From Arctopsyche grandis (taxonomy: Eukaryota > Arthropoda > Insecta > Trichoptera > Hydropsychidae), in the NCBI RefSeq assembly GCF_051622035.1, contig NC_135360.1, forward strand, positions 33,249,206 to 33,313,205: DNA of 64,000 bases. The letters run 5' to 3'. The notes beneath the pieces are model-generated. The model saw only the letters and a program-made list of their open reading frames with translations, had not been told where the DNA came from and made no database searches. The translations under genes were made by a program, and so were the position numbers. Positions 33,801 to 44,590 of this stretch are shown here, one piece after another (positions within the stretch are counted from its first letter, which is position 1; each line of letters begins with the position of its first letter).

Positions 33801-34673
33801 TGTAGGCGGGGTACGATGTGTTGACCGTATCCCGGCCTAACGAAACACTGTTGTGTGGTTCAAAGATGGGGTCACCAATGTAGGCGGGGTAGCGATGTGT
33901 TGACAGCGCTGTTGGATGATCAGAAGGTTGCGTAGATCACGTCGGAGTAGTACCAATGTAGGCGGGTTACATGTGTGTTGACCGTATCCCGGCCTAACGA
34001 AACACTGTTGTGCTAGTTTTATAAAGTTTTATTGTTTGCCTATGGTTGTACAAAGGTATGGTATTTGTGGGCAAAAGTATGTCGTTCAGCGGTCTCTGGA
34101 TATGGTAGAGTGTCGCTGGCTCAGCATTCAGCTATGTACGGAAGGTCTCTGGATACGGCAGTGTGTTGCTGGCTCGTCCGGCTGGTTGATCTTCCAAGTC
34201 CGCGTAGTGTAGTGGTGGCTGGTCAGGAGCTGTATGTTGACTGGTCTGCTGCTGTGTGTCGACGCTTGCTGCTCTGGGTCGACTGTCGTTGTTTGGGTTG
34301 TACCTCCTTTTATATGGTTTCTGGAATGCTTGGTGGAAGTGGTTATTGACGCGTACGAAAGGAATTTTGTTTTCGTCGAGGCGTCGAATTTTCTGGAATG
34401 CTTGATGGAAGTGGTTATTGACGCGTACGAGAGGAATTTTGTTTTCGTCGAGGCGTCGAATTTTCTGGAATGCTTGGCGCCTTTCCGCTCGATGTATTTT
34501 AATGGTGGCGGCGTGTTTCGACCGTTTTGGTTCCACTCGACTGGTAGGGGCGTTCCGCCTGAGTTTAATATAACGACTACAGGTGCATGTCGTCTGGGTT
34601 TCGGGAATGTAGTTTGTTGTTGCGGAATATTCTTGAATGTTTCGATGACGATGACGACGACGAGATTCCTACA
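33801..34673 (+). repeat. 3' LTR of the 31.4-34.7 kb element
   Basis: Same length as the 5' LTR and nearly identical by eye. It is preceded by AAGATGGGGTCACCAA, a purine-rich stretch that could be the polypurine tract. Confidence 0.9.
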
Positions 34674-34944
34674 ATTGTATGTTTCCCCGTTATGTAAGTC
34701 TAAAGTTTGATGTATTATCTCATGGTTACCTAATTTATACTGTATATGGATTTAGAAAGGGGTCGGAGCCGTGTGAAGAGATATTTTTCCCGAGCAACGC
34801 CTGTTATATTATAAAAACCTAACCTAACTTAGCTGAAAGACATTGTCTATTACGGTGCTGACCTCTATCGGTTTTATATATGAACTTTGCTCACTAGATA
34901 TTTTCATATGTTAAAATTACATCATACTATTCAATTTAATCAAC

Positions 34945-35761
34945 AACAAAAAAGGAAAGACAGATTTGGCATTCTTATTACAATATGTATTATTTTTTCT
35001 ATTTTATTCAATTGTCTATTTAAAAATAATATAATATTTTCAGTCTGGGCCAAGCTTTCAGTATTTAAATTGACTTAAACATGGCTTTAAAATTTAATGA
35101 ACGTTTTGATTTAAATATTTCATTATATACAGCATCGCCCGCGTAGCAAATATATTCAAACGATTCATTAAATAAGGCTGTGATATTTTATATATATACA
35201 TATGTATTGTATTTGTAATCAATGTTATGATAAATTATAATTCATTATAAATCATTTTATGTGACGCTTTGTTTTTACTTGTGTAAGCACATTATTATTA
35301 TTAGTAAATTTATTTGAAAAAATATAAATATTTTTCCTCAAAACGCTTAGGTTTTCATTTATTAAAGCGGAGACCGCTTGCTTCATCCCAGATGTACCTA
35401 GCCTTGAATTCTAAACTCGGTTATATCAACTATGCAAATTTTATTAATTCTACACACGGCCTCTCAACCTTTTTCGAATTGTGACCCCCTTTTATCAAAG
35501 CCCACGGTCACATTTACATATTTAAAACATTTTCAAAAGTTGAATTAAACATTCTGCAAATTCAAGAATTCGTACAATACTTATAAGGAATGCTGACCAA
35601 ATTCAGAGAAGCAAGTGGGTTTTGTATTAGTATAGCTTCTTCGTATGTACACTCATGAAAGTAGCCTCTTGTGACTCATAGATTGGGAAACCGTGTTCCA
35701 ATAGAAAGCATAAGCAGGTTCTTATTACGCAGATTAATCCTAGAGCGAATTCTAAAGCAAA
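34945..35761. other. Intergenic; possible hAT-like MITE; TTC36 upstream region
   Basis: AT-rich. At 35456-35698 the ends CACGGCCTCTCAACC and GATTGGGAAACCGTG suggest a worn hAT-like MITE. The TTC36 start follows 60 bp later, so its promoter probably overlaps this remnant. Confidence 0.35.
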
Positions 35762-36511
35762 ATGTCGTTCCAATCGAAACTGAGCGAGCGGGATCGAGCC
35801 GTACTCAACAGTATTTTCAACCCGTCGTTGAGTCTCGGAGAAGATGTATACGAAAACGAAATATCAAACGATGATTCAGGTACGTTTAAACATCATCGAA
35901 TTGACACACTAAATCTTGTTCAAATTCGACGCACCTTTCAGACGACGATTCCGAACAAGACGATGATCTAAAACAGTTGGAAATACAAGCCGTTCGATTC
36001 GCCGAGAATAAAGAGTATGAAAAATCGCTGAACGTTCTAGAACAAGTGATGGTTTTGTCTCCGAATAGACCGGCAGCGTACAACAACCGAGCTCAAGTCT
36101 ACCGATTGATGGGAAACATCGACGGTTTGAGAAGTCCTTTTGTTTTATTTATACCATATTTTCGCTTGTAACGTTGAATGTAACAATTTACAGCTGCTTT
36201 CTCGGATTTGACTGAGGCGTTGAAGTTTTCCGATAAAAATGGAAAGGCGTACAAACAAGCTTTGTGCCAGAGAGGCTTATTGCACAGGAAGCTCGGCCGT
36301 GATGATGAAGCTCGGCGAGACTTCCAAGAGGCTGCCAAGTTGGGCAGTCCCTTTGCCAAACAACAGGTAGTTTATAATTACAAAAGTGCACGTTGTGCAA
36401 ATTACAAACGCATTACAAGTGATGTAACCATATTTCTAGTTGACCGAGCTTAATCCGTATGCGGCCCTTTGCAATCAGATGCTGAGCCAAGTCATGCATA
36501 AACTTGATTAA
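35762..36511 (+). CDS. TTC36: Tetratricopeptide repeat protein 36-like, complete
   Basis: Exons 35762-35879, 35942-36124, 36194-36366, 36440-36511; phases fit, introns are 62-73 bp and GT-AG; 181 aa (human TTC36 189). Family marks: DRAVLNSIFNPSLSLGE near the N-terminus, an acidic linker, TPR-type helices (EYEKSLNVLEQVMVLSPNRP, AAYNNRAQVYRLMGN), then QRGLLHRKLGRDDEARRDF, LGSPFAKQQ and C-terminal LNPYAALCNQML. TPR domains bind partner proteins; TTC36 (HBP21) is described as an Hsp70-binding cytosolic protein in vertebrates, and its insect role is not known to me. AATAAA overlaps the stop region (36512 onward). The gene looks intact. Confidence 0.93.
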
Positions 36512-36862
36512 AATAAAACTTAGTCATGACTGTAATTAGTCAATTGAGGTGTTTTTGGAACCACATAGTCAGAGGCTCATAAGAAAGCTCATCGACCAAT
36601 AGAAAATGAATAAAACAAGGTAAAAGATATAAGGATATATATTTTTATATACATTTTTTAAAGTAAAGTAAATAAATTTTTCATTTGTTAATTTGAATTT
36701 TCATTATATACATACATTCTCACAATGAAGATTTCCATCATTAAGATTCCCCTCAGAATATCCTCGAACTGGAGAACTTACCGAGTAGTAAATAGTACTT
36801 GCGGTGAATTTATCTTCAACTGCATGATGTTAGGTAAGAAAGCTGTCTTCAATTGTTGAATT

Positions 36863-37404
36863 TATAGGACGGGCTAAAGGTTTCGACCGTTTCCCAGCCT
36901 ATGGAAACTCAGTTGAGTTCGAAAGAGGATCGTTTATTTTCGTTCAATTGTTACAATGGTTATTGTATGTACGAAGAGGTTGAGCTTCGGAGAAGTGAGC
37001 TGGTTGAACTCCAGAGGTTCACTCTGGTGTTGGGAGCTGGTGCGTCGCTTTATATACGTTCTGGCTTGAAGTGTGCAGATGCTTTGTCTTCGTTTCCAGG
37101 ACACGTGTTGACCTGTTTTCGACGCACGTGTCTTCGGTACACGTGTGGTTTATAGCTATGAGGTCAGCTCCAGGACGTCGTTCGTTTGAGAATGGGGTCG
37201 TGTGCCAAGCGTAAACTACTTTTCAGGACATGTGTCGCGGTTGCCTGATGACATCACTGTTGGGTTTCGTTCGTTTTACGATCGAGCGATGAACTCTTTC
37301 TTCTGGAATGGTCGAAGGGGACGTTGCCCTTGAGTTTGTACAGGATCGATGATGAGATCACTGGTTTTGATTCGTAATAGCACAAGTCGTGCTATATTCC
37401 TACA
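36863..37404 (+). mobile_element. Solo LTR with AATT target duplication
   Basis: Starts TATAGGACGGG (diverged TGTAGG) and ends ATTCCTACA, flanked by AATT on each side (36859-36862, 37405-37408). It shares GACCGTTTCCCAGCC, GAAAGAGGATCGTTTATTTT and TGTACGAAGAGGTT blocks with the LTRs at 20300 and 54344. No internal genes. It is older than the 31.4 kb element judging by divergence. Confidence 0.85.
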
Positions 37405-37429
37405 AATTCAAGTATATTTTATAATTTTT

Positions 37430-37614
37430 AACCAGCAGAATATACTACATAGTGGTTAGCATATAATGCTTTGAAAAAAGTGGTCACAGGTTCAAATCCT
37501 ACTGGTTTCTGCTGGCCAAACCTTGGATTTGTGACTCCAGGTCGATCGTTTCCTATCACAGTTTGCCAATTTATCTGATTTCTATCTGTTAAATCTGTCT
37601 TTCATTTTCTTGTC
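37430..37614 (+). repeat. tRNA-derived SINE, copy 4, followed by a foldback insertion
   Basis: Box A-like TAGTGGTTAGCAT and box B GGTTCAAATCC, then GGTCGATCGTTTCCTATC and AGTTTGCCAATTT. The SINE appears to continue after the foldback element, where TTCAGCCTCTGGAAATACAG (about 38760) matches copy 1 at about 925. Confidence 0.65.
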
Positions 37615-38675
37615 GTTGATTAAATTAAATAGTATGATGTCATTTTAGCATATGAAAATATCTAGTAAGCACAGTTCATGTATACACCCGCTAGAGGTCA
37701 GCAACGTAATAGATAATGGCTTCCAGCTATGTTAGGTTAGGTTTTTAAAATATAACAGCAGGCGTTGCTCGGGAAAAATAGCTCTTCACACGGCTCCGAC
37801 CACTTTCTAAACCCATATACAGTATAAATTAGGTAACCATGATATAATATATCAAACTGTACATAGCCTTACATAACGAGGACACATACAATCATCGGTG
37901 CTACTTTAGTATGCGGTCTACCTTCACATATCCACTCTAGTATGCGATCTACCTTCACGTTTTTACTTTAATATGCGGCCTCACTGTCACAGTTCTCGCG
38001 TGTGACACTGAGACTGAATAATACCAACCCTAACAACCTAATCTTAAATGAATAGGGCCAACCCTAACTTAACCTAACCTAACCTGACCCTTAAATAAAT
38101 AGGTGTTGGCTGCTAAGATATGTTGTTTTAGTGAAAATATTGATGAAGTTAAACTTGAAAAAAAAAAAAAATTAGCAGCCAACACCTATTTATTTAAGGG
38201 TCAGGTTAGGTTAGGTTAAGTTAGGTTGGCCTTATTCATTTAAGATTAGGCTGTTAGGGTCGGTATTATTCAGTCTCAGTGTCAAACGCGAGAACTGAGA
38301 CAGTGAGACCGCATATTAAAGTAAAAACGTGCAGGTAGATCGCATACTAAAGTAGATATGTGAAAGTAGACCGCATACTAAAGTAGCACCGATGATTGTA
38401 TGTTTCCCCGTTATGTAAGTCTACAGTTTGATGTATTATCTCATGGTTACCTAATTTATACTGTAGATGGGTTTAGAAAGTGGTCGGAGCCGTGTGAAGA
38501 GTTATCTTTCCCGAGCAACGCCTGTTGTTATATTTTACAAACCTAACCTAACTTAGCTGTAAGACATTGTCTATTACGGTGCTGACCTCTAGCTTTTGTA
38601 TACATGAACTGTGCATACTAGATATTTTCATATGCTAAAACTACATCATACTATCCAATTATATCAACAAATAAA
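37615..38675. mobile_element. Long-armed foldback element, copy 2, nearly complete
   Basis: Two inverted arms of about 480-500 bp (37615 to about 38115 and about 38175 to 38675) around a 60 bp loop. Matching landmarks: ATAGTATGATGT/ACATCATACTAT at the ends, TGCGGTCTACCTTCAC, CAGTCTCAGTGTC and AACCTAACCTAACC. No transposase gene. Long arms with almost no unique sequence fit a foldback-type non-autonomous DNA element. It lies in or next to SINE copy 4. Confidence 0.9.
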
Positions 38676-39812
38676 AAAAAGAGATATGGAAACGAGCTAA
38701 CATAACATTTTATTTATAATTATTGTTTTTATTGAATCGAATTTTACCTTTCGTGTTCTTCAGCCTCTGGAAATACAGCGATTTATATATAAAAAATGCT
38801 GCAATATTTAGAGCAGCCGTCGATAAAGCCGACGTTCTCGAAGGAGGATAAAAGAAACGAAGGGATAAATGTGAAGTTTTTATTATTAGTATATAAATTA
38901 CACTGAATAATTAATGATCAAAAAATATCGAAACAAAAAAAAAAAGATCAGCATAATACTCTTTACTTTATATTTATATGTATACAAAATACAAACATGC
39001 TTTTGACTTTATCCGAGGAAGCGATTATCAAAATATAAATCTAACATTTTTCAAATAAGAATACCTAATTTAACATTCAGTAATTAACAAGTATGTATGT
39101 ATGTATCATTCTTACTAGCTAGAGTTACTATCTTTAAGAGGTAGATGAACTGAGCAACGTAAAGTTTGCCCTGTTATTTAATTTTTTATTTATCGAGCCT
39201 GCGTTACAAGCGGAAGTGGAATTTGTGTGAGACGTCGTAATTATTTAAGCAATCTCCTAATTCAAAATTGGTCCCACTTCTCCGTACCAAGGGCATACTT
39301 CTCAATCAACTATTCATTTATTAACATGATAAAAATAGTATATCATTACGTTACGATAATAATTCAATATTGTAAATAGCAGAATATTTAATATTTAATA
39401 TGAGTTTATAATGTAATAAAACAGCAACAATGTTATATTGTGGGGGGCGAGGACAATTATACATCGGTAAAGAACAATGAATAAAAATATTTATATGTAT
39501 ATGATAAAATAAAATGTAACGTGCATTTAAAAAAAAATAATAAATGTATACATTTTTTCAAGAACTACAAATATTTCAGGTATCATTTATAATTGGTAAC
39601 TTTTCAATGAAAATATTTTTGCAACTTAAAATTATAATACTTAAAGTTCTATATATCTGTTCAAATGGAACTGTTATGCGTTAAAGTTTTTTTTGTTTTT
39701 TTTTTAAATCACTATTGAATAGTTTTTCATCTACATAACCTTAAATTAATAATTCAAATGATCATATGTAATTAATTCAGTAACGTCTAATACGGTGCCT
39801 GTGCACGGTTAA
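38676..39812. other. Intergenic, no gene seen
   Basis: AT-rich. The first 125 bp seem to be the rest of SINE copy 4. Beyond that no coding or element signal is recognised. Confidence 0.4.
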
Positions 39813-40763
39813 CACTTTGCAAGCGGGTCACAAGAATTCTCGTATTCTTAAATAATATTTTTAACCAACGACATCTCTATAACTGGATATACATTTCATA
39901 TATAAATGAAAAAGCCTTATAATAAAAAATAAGAATCTGTTCTATATGTATATTTTCGCTCGTAGAACCATTTCAAGTCGTAACATCTATCTATCTATCC
40001 CGTGTTTCTATTACAAAAAAATTGTGTGCATTTTTTAAATGACGGATACAAATAGCATTAGAAACTTTGCTTTGATCATTGAAAAACATATTTGCCACTT
40101 AAAAAGTGTATTAAAATGACAGATGAACTGTGTCAGCAACGTCGCGAATACCAAAATACGAACCGACAACGACCGACGCTTCTCTCTACTGGATTCCTTC
40201 TATTTATTTACTCTTCGGCTTGCAACCTTGGCTTCGACTCTACGGACTGACATCATCATTGACATTCATACGTAATACGTAAGCAAAAGTAAACACTTTT
40301 GACAGTTGTCAAGTTGTCTGAAATCAATTATTTCGAATGATCGTTTCATATTTTTTAATAATAACTTTATAATGCCAAAATATTGTATTCGATGCACAAT
40401 ACGAGATTGTTTAATGCACCGAAAACAATGCACAAACATTTCTTTTAAGATACAAAGTATTTTTCTCAATGTACAGTTGAATGACCTTGGCTTCGACTCT
40501 TTGGACAGTTGTCAAGTTGTCTATTCTATTTTTCGAATGATCGTTTCATATTTTTTAATAATAACTTTATAATGCCAAAATATTGTATTCGATGCACAAT
40601 ACGAGATTATTTAAATGCACCGAAAATAATGCAAATTTTTAATGCACAAAAATTTTTTTTAAGATACAAAGTATTTTTCTCAATGTACATACAGTTGAAT
40701 CGCACCCAAATGAAATCCAGATCTAGTTTTCCGTGAGACGTCCCCCCTTTCGCTCGCAAAGTG
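39813..40763. mobile_element. TTAA-flanked piggyBac-like element with internal duplication
   Basis: Ends CACTTTGCAAGCG (39813) and CGCTCGCAAAGTG (ending 40763) are flanked by TTAA both sides; 951 bp. No transposase. A segment of about 200 bp is present twice in tandem (about 40290-40480 and 40500-40690), both with GAATGATCGTTTCATATTTT and TATTGTATTCGATGCACAAT. Confidence 0.75.
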
Positions 40764-40867
40764 TTAATTAAATTAAAGTCTAAAAATAGTAAAGCGAAAA
40801 AGTGTGAAACATATTTAAAAAAAAAAAATCGAAGCTTTTTTTGAAATTGTAAAATAAAAGGACAAAT

Positions 40868-41217
40868 CTACAAAAAAAAAATACGTACATTAAAAAAAAA
40901 AATCAGTGTAATTTTCAACGTCAACATTATATAATTCAAAACCGCGAGAGCAAACGACGCTCGTCGATCCGTCAGATCCTCGAACTCATACATCCTATCA
41001 AAAAATATCACATTAGCGTTCCGCACCCGGTTCTGAGTCTGCGATGAACTCTCGCGGCCGACACAGTCGTGTCTTCCATGCATATATTTTGTATATGACT
41101 CGTGTAACGGTGAAAAAATGAACATAAGTCCACGATCGGAGTCCGACCGTCGTCCAGATCTGAATGTGCGTCGTCCCAACATTCATTACCACATTTAGGC
41201 ACGTTATAATTAAGCAT
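40868..41217 (-). other. Open stretch of unknown nature
   Basis: GC is higher than in the flanks, and two overlapping minus-strand frames (41008-41217 and 40868-41182) look compositionally coding. I recognise no domain and see no consistent splice sites, so I do not call a gene. Confidence 0.25.
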
Positions 41218-41534
41218 TTCTTACTTTTATTAGATAAATTTATACACTCGTATACAGTATTCAATTTCTTCTCATCCCACTTAAACATTAATCAATAATA
41301 CACTTTGTAAATATATGTATATGCATTCGCCGTGTCAACATATACGTACAGGATGTATTACATTTTACTTTTTAGACAAGACTTCTAATATATTTGTACT
41401 TTCACATTTACAACACTATATACTTATATAACTGACGTGACCAGATTAATTCAAGTTTCGACAATAATAAAGAGTAGTACTAATTTATGAGGTTTTGACA
41501 AGTGTTTTACAAATCACTACTAATCTTCCAATTT

Positions 41535-41803
41535 CTATAATATTATTATAGACAAACTATCCATCTGCACACATCGACTGCAACGTAAGCCATTTGCAAA
41601 TTGAATATTTAAGTACAGGTCAAAAACATTGAAGATGGCTGTAGAGTCGGCCAATTTATAAAGACCCACACCACTGCACGCAAAAGATGCGCACGCCAAG
41701 ATCATATACTGAGAGTTGCCTTTGCGCACCTTATCCAAGTGGAGGGGGTAGGCCTTCAAAAATAGAACGACCAGTACGTACAGGTCTGTTACTGAAAGTT
41801 GGC
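41535..41803 (-). CDS. Unrecognised possible terminal exon
   Basis: The minus frame runs VTDLYVLVVLFLKAYPLHL, then GNSQYMILACASFACSGVGL, and stops at 41535. A usable acceptor (TTTCAG) precedes it. Caution: that acceptor lies inside an inverted repeat (41780-41806) that recurs at 42558-42584, so the open frame may be chance. I recognise no family. Confidence 0.25.
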
Positions 41804-41864
41804 GCGCTCTCATACTCACACAGAAGCGCGCGAAAGAGACAGATCGTCTTTTTTTATGATTGAA

Positions 41865-42053
41865 CTAGTGTTGTGCCCGTTGATTTCGGAAAAGGATTTA
41901 AATCCAACCCGTTCGAAATGATGAATGAATGTGTGTGTGTGTCTACGTTGATGTGTGTATGTGTCAGATGTCGCTCGGCCTGACGTCACACATGTCAAAC
42001 GCTGATTGGCTGGCTGATATCCACATACACACATCGCGTCCGTTTTTATATAT
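41865..42053 (-). mobile_element. Helitron-like unit A
   Basis: The minus-strand 3' end is CAACGGGCACAACACTAG before T (complement from 41865). Its other border is the block CATCGCGTCCGTTTTTATAT at about 42030-42053. It contains AACCCGTTCGAAATGATGAA and (GT)n, as in the 16.1-16.9 kb element. Confidence 0.6.
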
Positions 42054-42062
42054 ATTATTATA

Positions 42063-42530
42063 CTAGTGTTGTGCCCGTTGAATTCAACGGGTGGTTTCGC
42101 AAAGGAATTGATAAACGAACTGAAATAAAGTTGTTATATATAAATATAATGTAAGGTAATTAATAGGTGCACGTGCACGCATTACACGCTCGTCGATCCA
42201 ACCCATTCAACCCGTTCGAAATTATGAATGAACGTGTGTGTGTGTACGCTACCGCGCATGTTTAGGCGCATCTGACGCTGATGTGACCCGTCGCTCGATA
42301 TCAGGAGCACATGCCAGACGCTCTACACCCTTCGTCAGACGTCTCCTCGACACGATCGCACGCCACATACCTATAGCGGATGCTTAAAATGCACCCATCG
42401 GTCAGAATGACGATACGTTCCTCTTATCGGTCAAAGGTTTTAGTCCACGTGGACCATGATTGGCTTGTCCACGCGTCCGCCACATACATACCCACATACA
42501 CATCGCGTCCGTTTTTATATATATATTATG
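42063..42530 (-). mobile_element. Helitron-like unit B, tandem with A
   Basis: It has the same terminus with a fuller hairpin (CCCGTTGAATTCAACGGG) and the same other border (CATCGCGTCCGTTTTTATAT, about 42510). It is longer than A and shares ATATAATGTAAGGTAATTAA with 16.1-16.9 kb. A and B lie head to tail, a layout Helitrons are known to give. Confidence 0.6.
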
Positions 42531-42584
42531 CAGTGTGACAGCACAAGCGCATTTGTTCGCGCCAACTTTCAGTAACAGACCTGT

Positions 42585-43152
42585 GTATATATAAACAATG
42601 TATTTTGCACTAATCATCCATTTGTATCCCCCAATCCTCGTTTACAAGTTCTTTTCAATCCCAACGAGGGCATATGCAAAGTAGTCGCTGCATAGAAAGC
42701 ATTTTTATCGTATGAGATTAGTTATTTTGTATTTTTAGATTGTAAATAGAGCATTTTGAATATTTAATCAATATAAAAACTTGTATATATGGGGTGTGAG
42801 GGATTGCAATGACATGCATTTGTTTTCTATCTTATAAAATTGTTCGAAAAAATCATAGCAGATAAAGCAGAAATCTGTTTTAACCTCACGTACGTAAACG
42901 TCGAGTGTGTACCGTTCGGCTGTGTGTTCATAGTTTCGTTCGAAATTATATATGATGATTCCTTAAATATATTCCATCAAATTACATATATATTTTTGGC
43001 ATTACACATTAGGATAATATAATTTGCAGTACGTCATCGTAAAAAAATATATCGATTGCTCGGAAAAATCGATCGTTAAAATATAATCTGCCGACGGGGT
43101 TGAGCCCGCCGGGCGTGTAAATAGACAGTATTTGGAAAACGTAATATGATTA
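42585..43152. other. Intergenic, no gene seen
   Basis: AT-rich, with no recognised element or exon. Confidence 0.4.
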
Positions 43153-43484
43153 TTATTTAACATAATAAATATTTCCCAATGTATCAAAAAAACAATTAGG
43201 CAAAACTGTTGTACTCGTTGAGCCCGCGCTCGCCGCATTCGCAGAATCAACGTGTGAGATAGCGAAGTTGCCATCGACTGTAGAGTGATCGACGAGACTC
43301 GGAATGAAACTTTTTATGTAATCGCGCAGATTGTTCTTCGGCGGCAGATCGGAAGAGAGCAGCGTCAGTCCGATGAGGTCGGCAGTGGGTATTGGCGGGG
43401 TCGACGGCGCTTCCGATCTGGCAGCGGTGGACATCGAGAGCATCAGCGGCGGTTGGAATCCTCGCTCGGAAGCCTTGGCTTCTG
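43153..43484 (-). CDS. Unrecognised possible terminal exon
   Basis: An acceptor (TTTCAG, cut after the AG at 43486-43485) opens a frame of about 110 codons ending at a TAA at 43153. GC is near 50 percent against about 33 percent around it. It reads GFQPPLMLSMSTAARSEAP, then TADLIGLTLLSSDLPPKNNL and SFIPSLVDHSTVDGN. Composition and codon pattern look like a real C-terminal exon, but I do not recognise the family. Upstream exons would lie at higher coordinates, where only mobile elements are visible up to 48 kb. Confidence 0.4.
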
Positions 43485-43559
43485 AAACATCAATCCATAT
43501 TTTTTAATTTCATTACACCAAGCAACCAAAAATATCTACCGGAGCGGAAACTAATCACC

Positions 43560-44590
43560 GACAATGATTTTTGCTGGCTTCCTCTCGTTGAAGAGATACG
43601 ACTGTTTAAAAATATTGGCAATTTTTACAGATTTTTGGCTTTTGCAGTTTGTAATTCAAAATCTAGTGTTGCTGTGCCAAAATTGAGTATTAGAATCAAT
43701 AGTCAGAAGTTTTTTCTATTGATTGTGATTTTTGTTGTTTTAAAATACTGATAATAGCGAATTTTAAGTCAAAAATTAATTTTTTTTTACGGATTTTTTC
43801 TCCGTGCTATTTTGCCAGTTTTTATTTCACCACGTTCATAAAGATTGATTTTCTATCTCAATATTTTTTTGACATTAAAACGTACTAACTCAAGCAGTAA
43901 TTGCGTTAGAAAGACTTTCTAACGCAGTCTTAATCTCGCTTGTTAGTATTAAAGTGAAAACTTCACAAAATTAGCTCATAGTATTGTAACGTGAAAACAT
44001 GAGAGAGAGTATCCACTGTCTAAGCGCATTTGTGGGTGAAGAATAGATACCCCGGATTAGGCTAACGGGACTCTAAGTGCTCGGACAAAGTATACGCTGG
44101 AGGTCTCACAGACCTAGGCGAGTGCGTGCGACTCCCCAGGGTAGACTACGTGCCGAGACAATAGACACATTATTGGATCAGGGAAACTGTGCTGTGCAAC
44201 TTGTCCTTTATAAGGAGTTACACGCGGTAGAGCAGATATTATGGAGTGAACGGTGGTTCCGCGTGGACCTCTCGAATCGTTGAATAAATGGTGTCAAGTG
44301 AATTTGGTCTTTCATTTGAATCCTGAACCCACCCCTACGCATCAGTATTACGGAAAAAAAATATATTTTTGACTTAAAATTCGCTAGATAATTAATTATA
44401 CGTATTTTAAAGCAATAAAAAACCACAATCAATAGGAAAATCATCTGACTATCGATACCAATACTCACTTTTGGCACAGCAATACTTGATTTTGAATTAA
44501 AGACTGCATGAACCAAAAATCTGTAAAAATCACACATATTTTTAAACGCTCATATCCCAAATAAGTAAGCCAACAAAAATTATTGTCATA
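43560..44590. mobile_element. Foldback repeat with a solo LTR in its centre (copy 2)
   Basis: Arms 43560-43797 and about 44353-44588 are inverted copies (GCTGTGCCAAAA and TTTTGGCACAGC, TCAATAGTCAGA and TCTGACTATCGA). Between them an LTR-like unit (43985-44344, TGTAACG...CATCA) is flanked by GTAT on both sides. The right half recurs at 23941-24576. The right-hand shared block extends to 44709. No LTR-element genes. A fossil. Confidence 0.7.

Larger units (their letters stand above)
31367..34673 (+). mobile_element. Two-LTR retroelement without recognisable gag/pol
   Basis: Direct repeats 31367-32239 and 33801-34673 (873 bp each, nearly identical) start TGTAGGCGGGG and end GATTCCTACA. ATTG flanks both sides (31363-31366, 34674-34677) as a 4 bp target duplication, confirmed by the uninterrupted sequence at 38395. 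TGGCTCTCCGG right after the first LTR could be a primer-binding site. The 1.56 kb internal region holds no protease, reverse transcriptase, integrase or envelope. It holds an 85 bp tandem array and GCTGCGATGT-type short repeats. The element looks structurally whole as a non-autonomous unit and young, given the near identity of its LTRs. Superfamily undetermined. Confidence 0.92.
30843..34944. mobile_element. Long-armed foldback element, copy 1, split by an LTR element
   Basis: Same family as 37615-38675. The right arm (about 31140-31366 continued at 34674-34944) matches closely, including CTAACCTGACCC-type TTAGG motifs, GGTGTTGGCTGCTAAGATAT at the loop edge, and CCCGAGCAACGCCTGTT. The left arm is shorter: a 30 bp outer piece at 30843, then about 145 bp unrelated sequence, then matching sequence from 31019. 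An LTR element (31367-34673) sits inside the right arm. No transposase is seen. Confidence 0.85.
41780..42584. mobile_element. Element with 27 bp perfect inverted ends, carrying Helitron insertions
   Basis: ACAGGTCTGTTACTGAAAGT (continuing GGCGCG-like to 41806) is matched exactly in reverse at 42558-42584. The interior is almost wholly two Helitron-like units. Superfamily is unknown; the target duplication is unclear. Confidence 0.55.
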
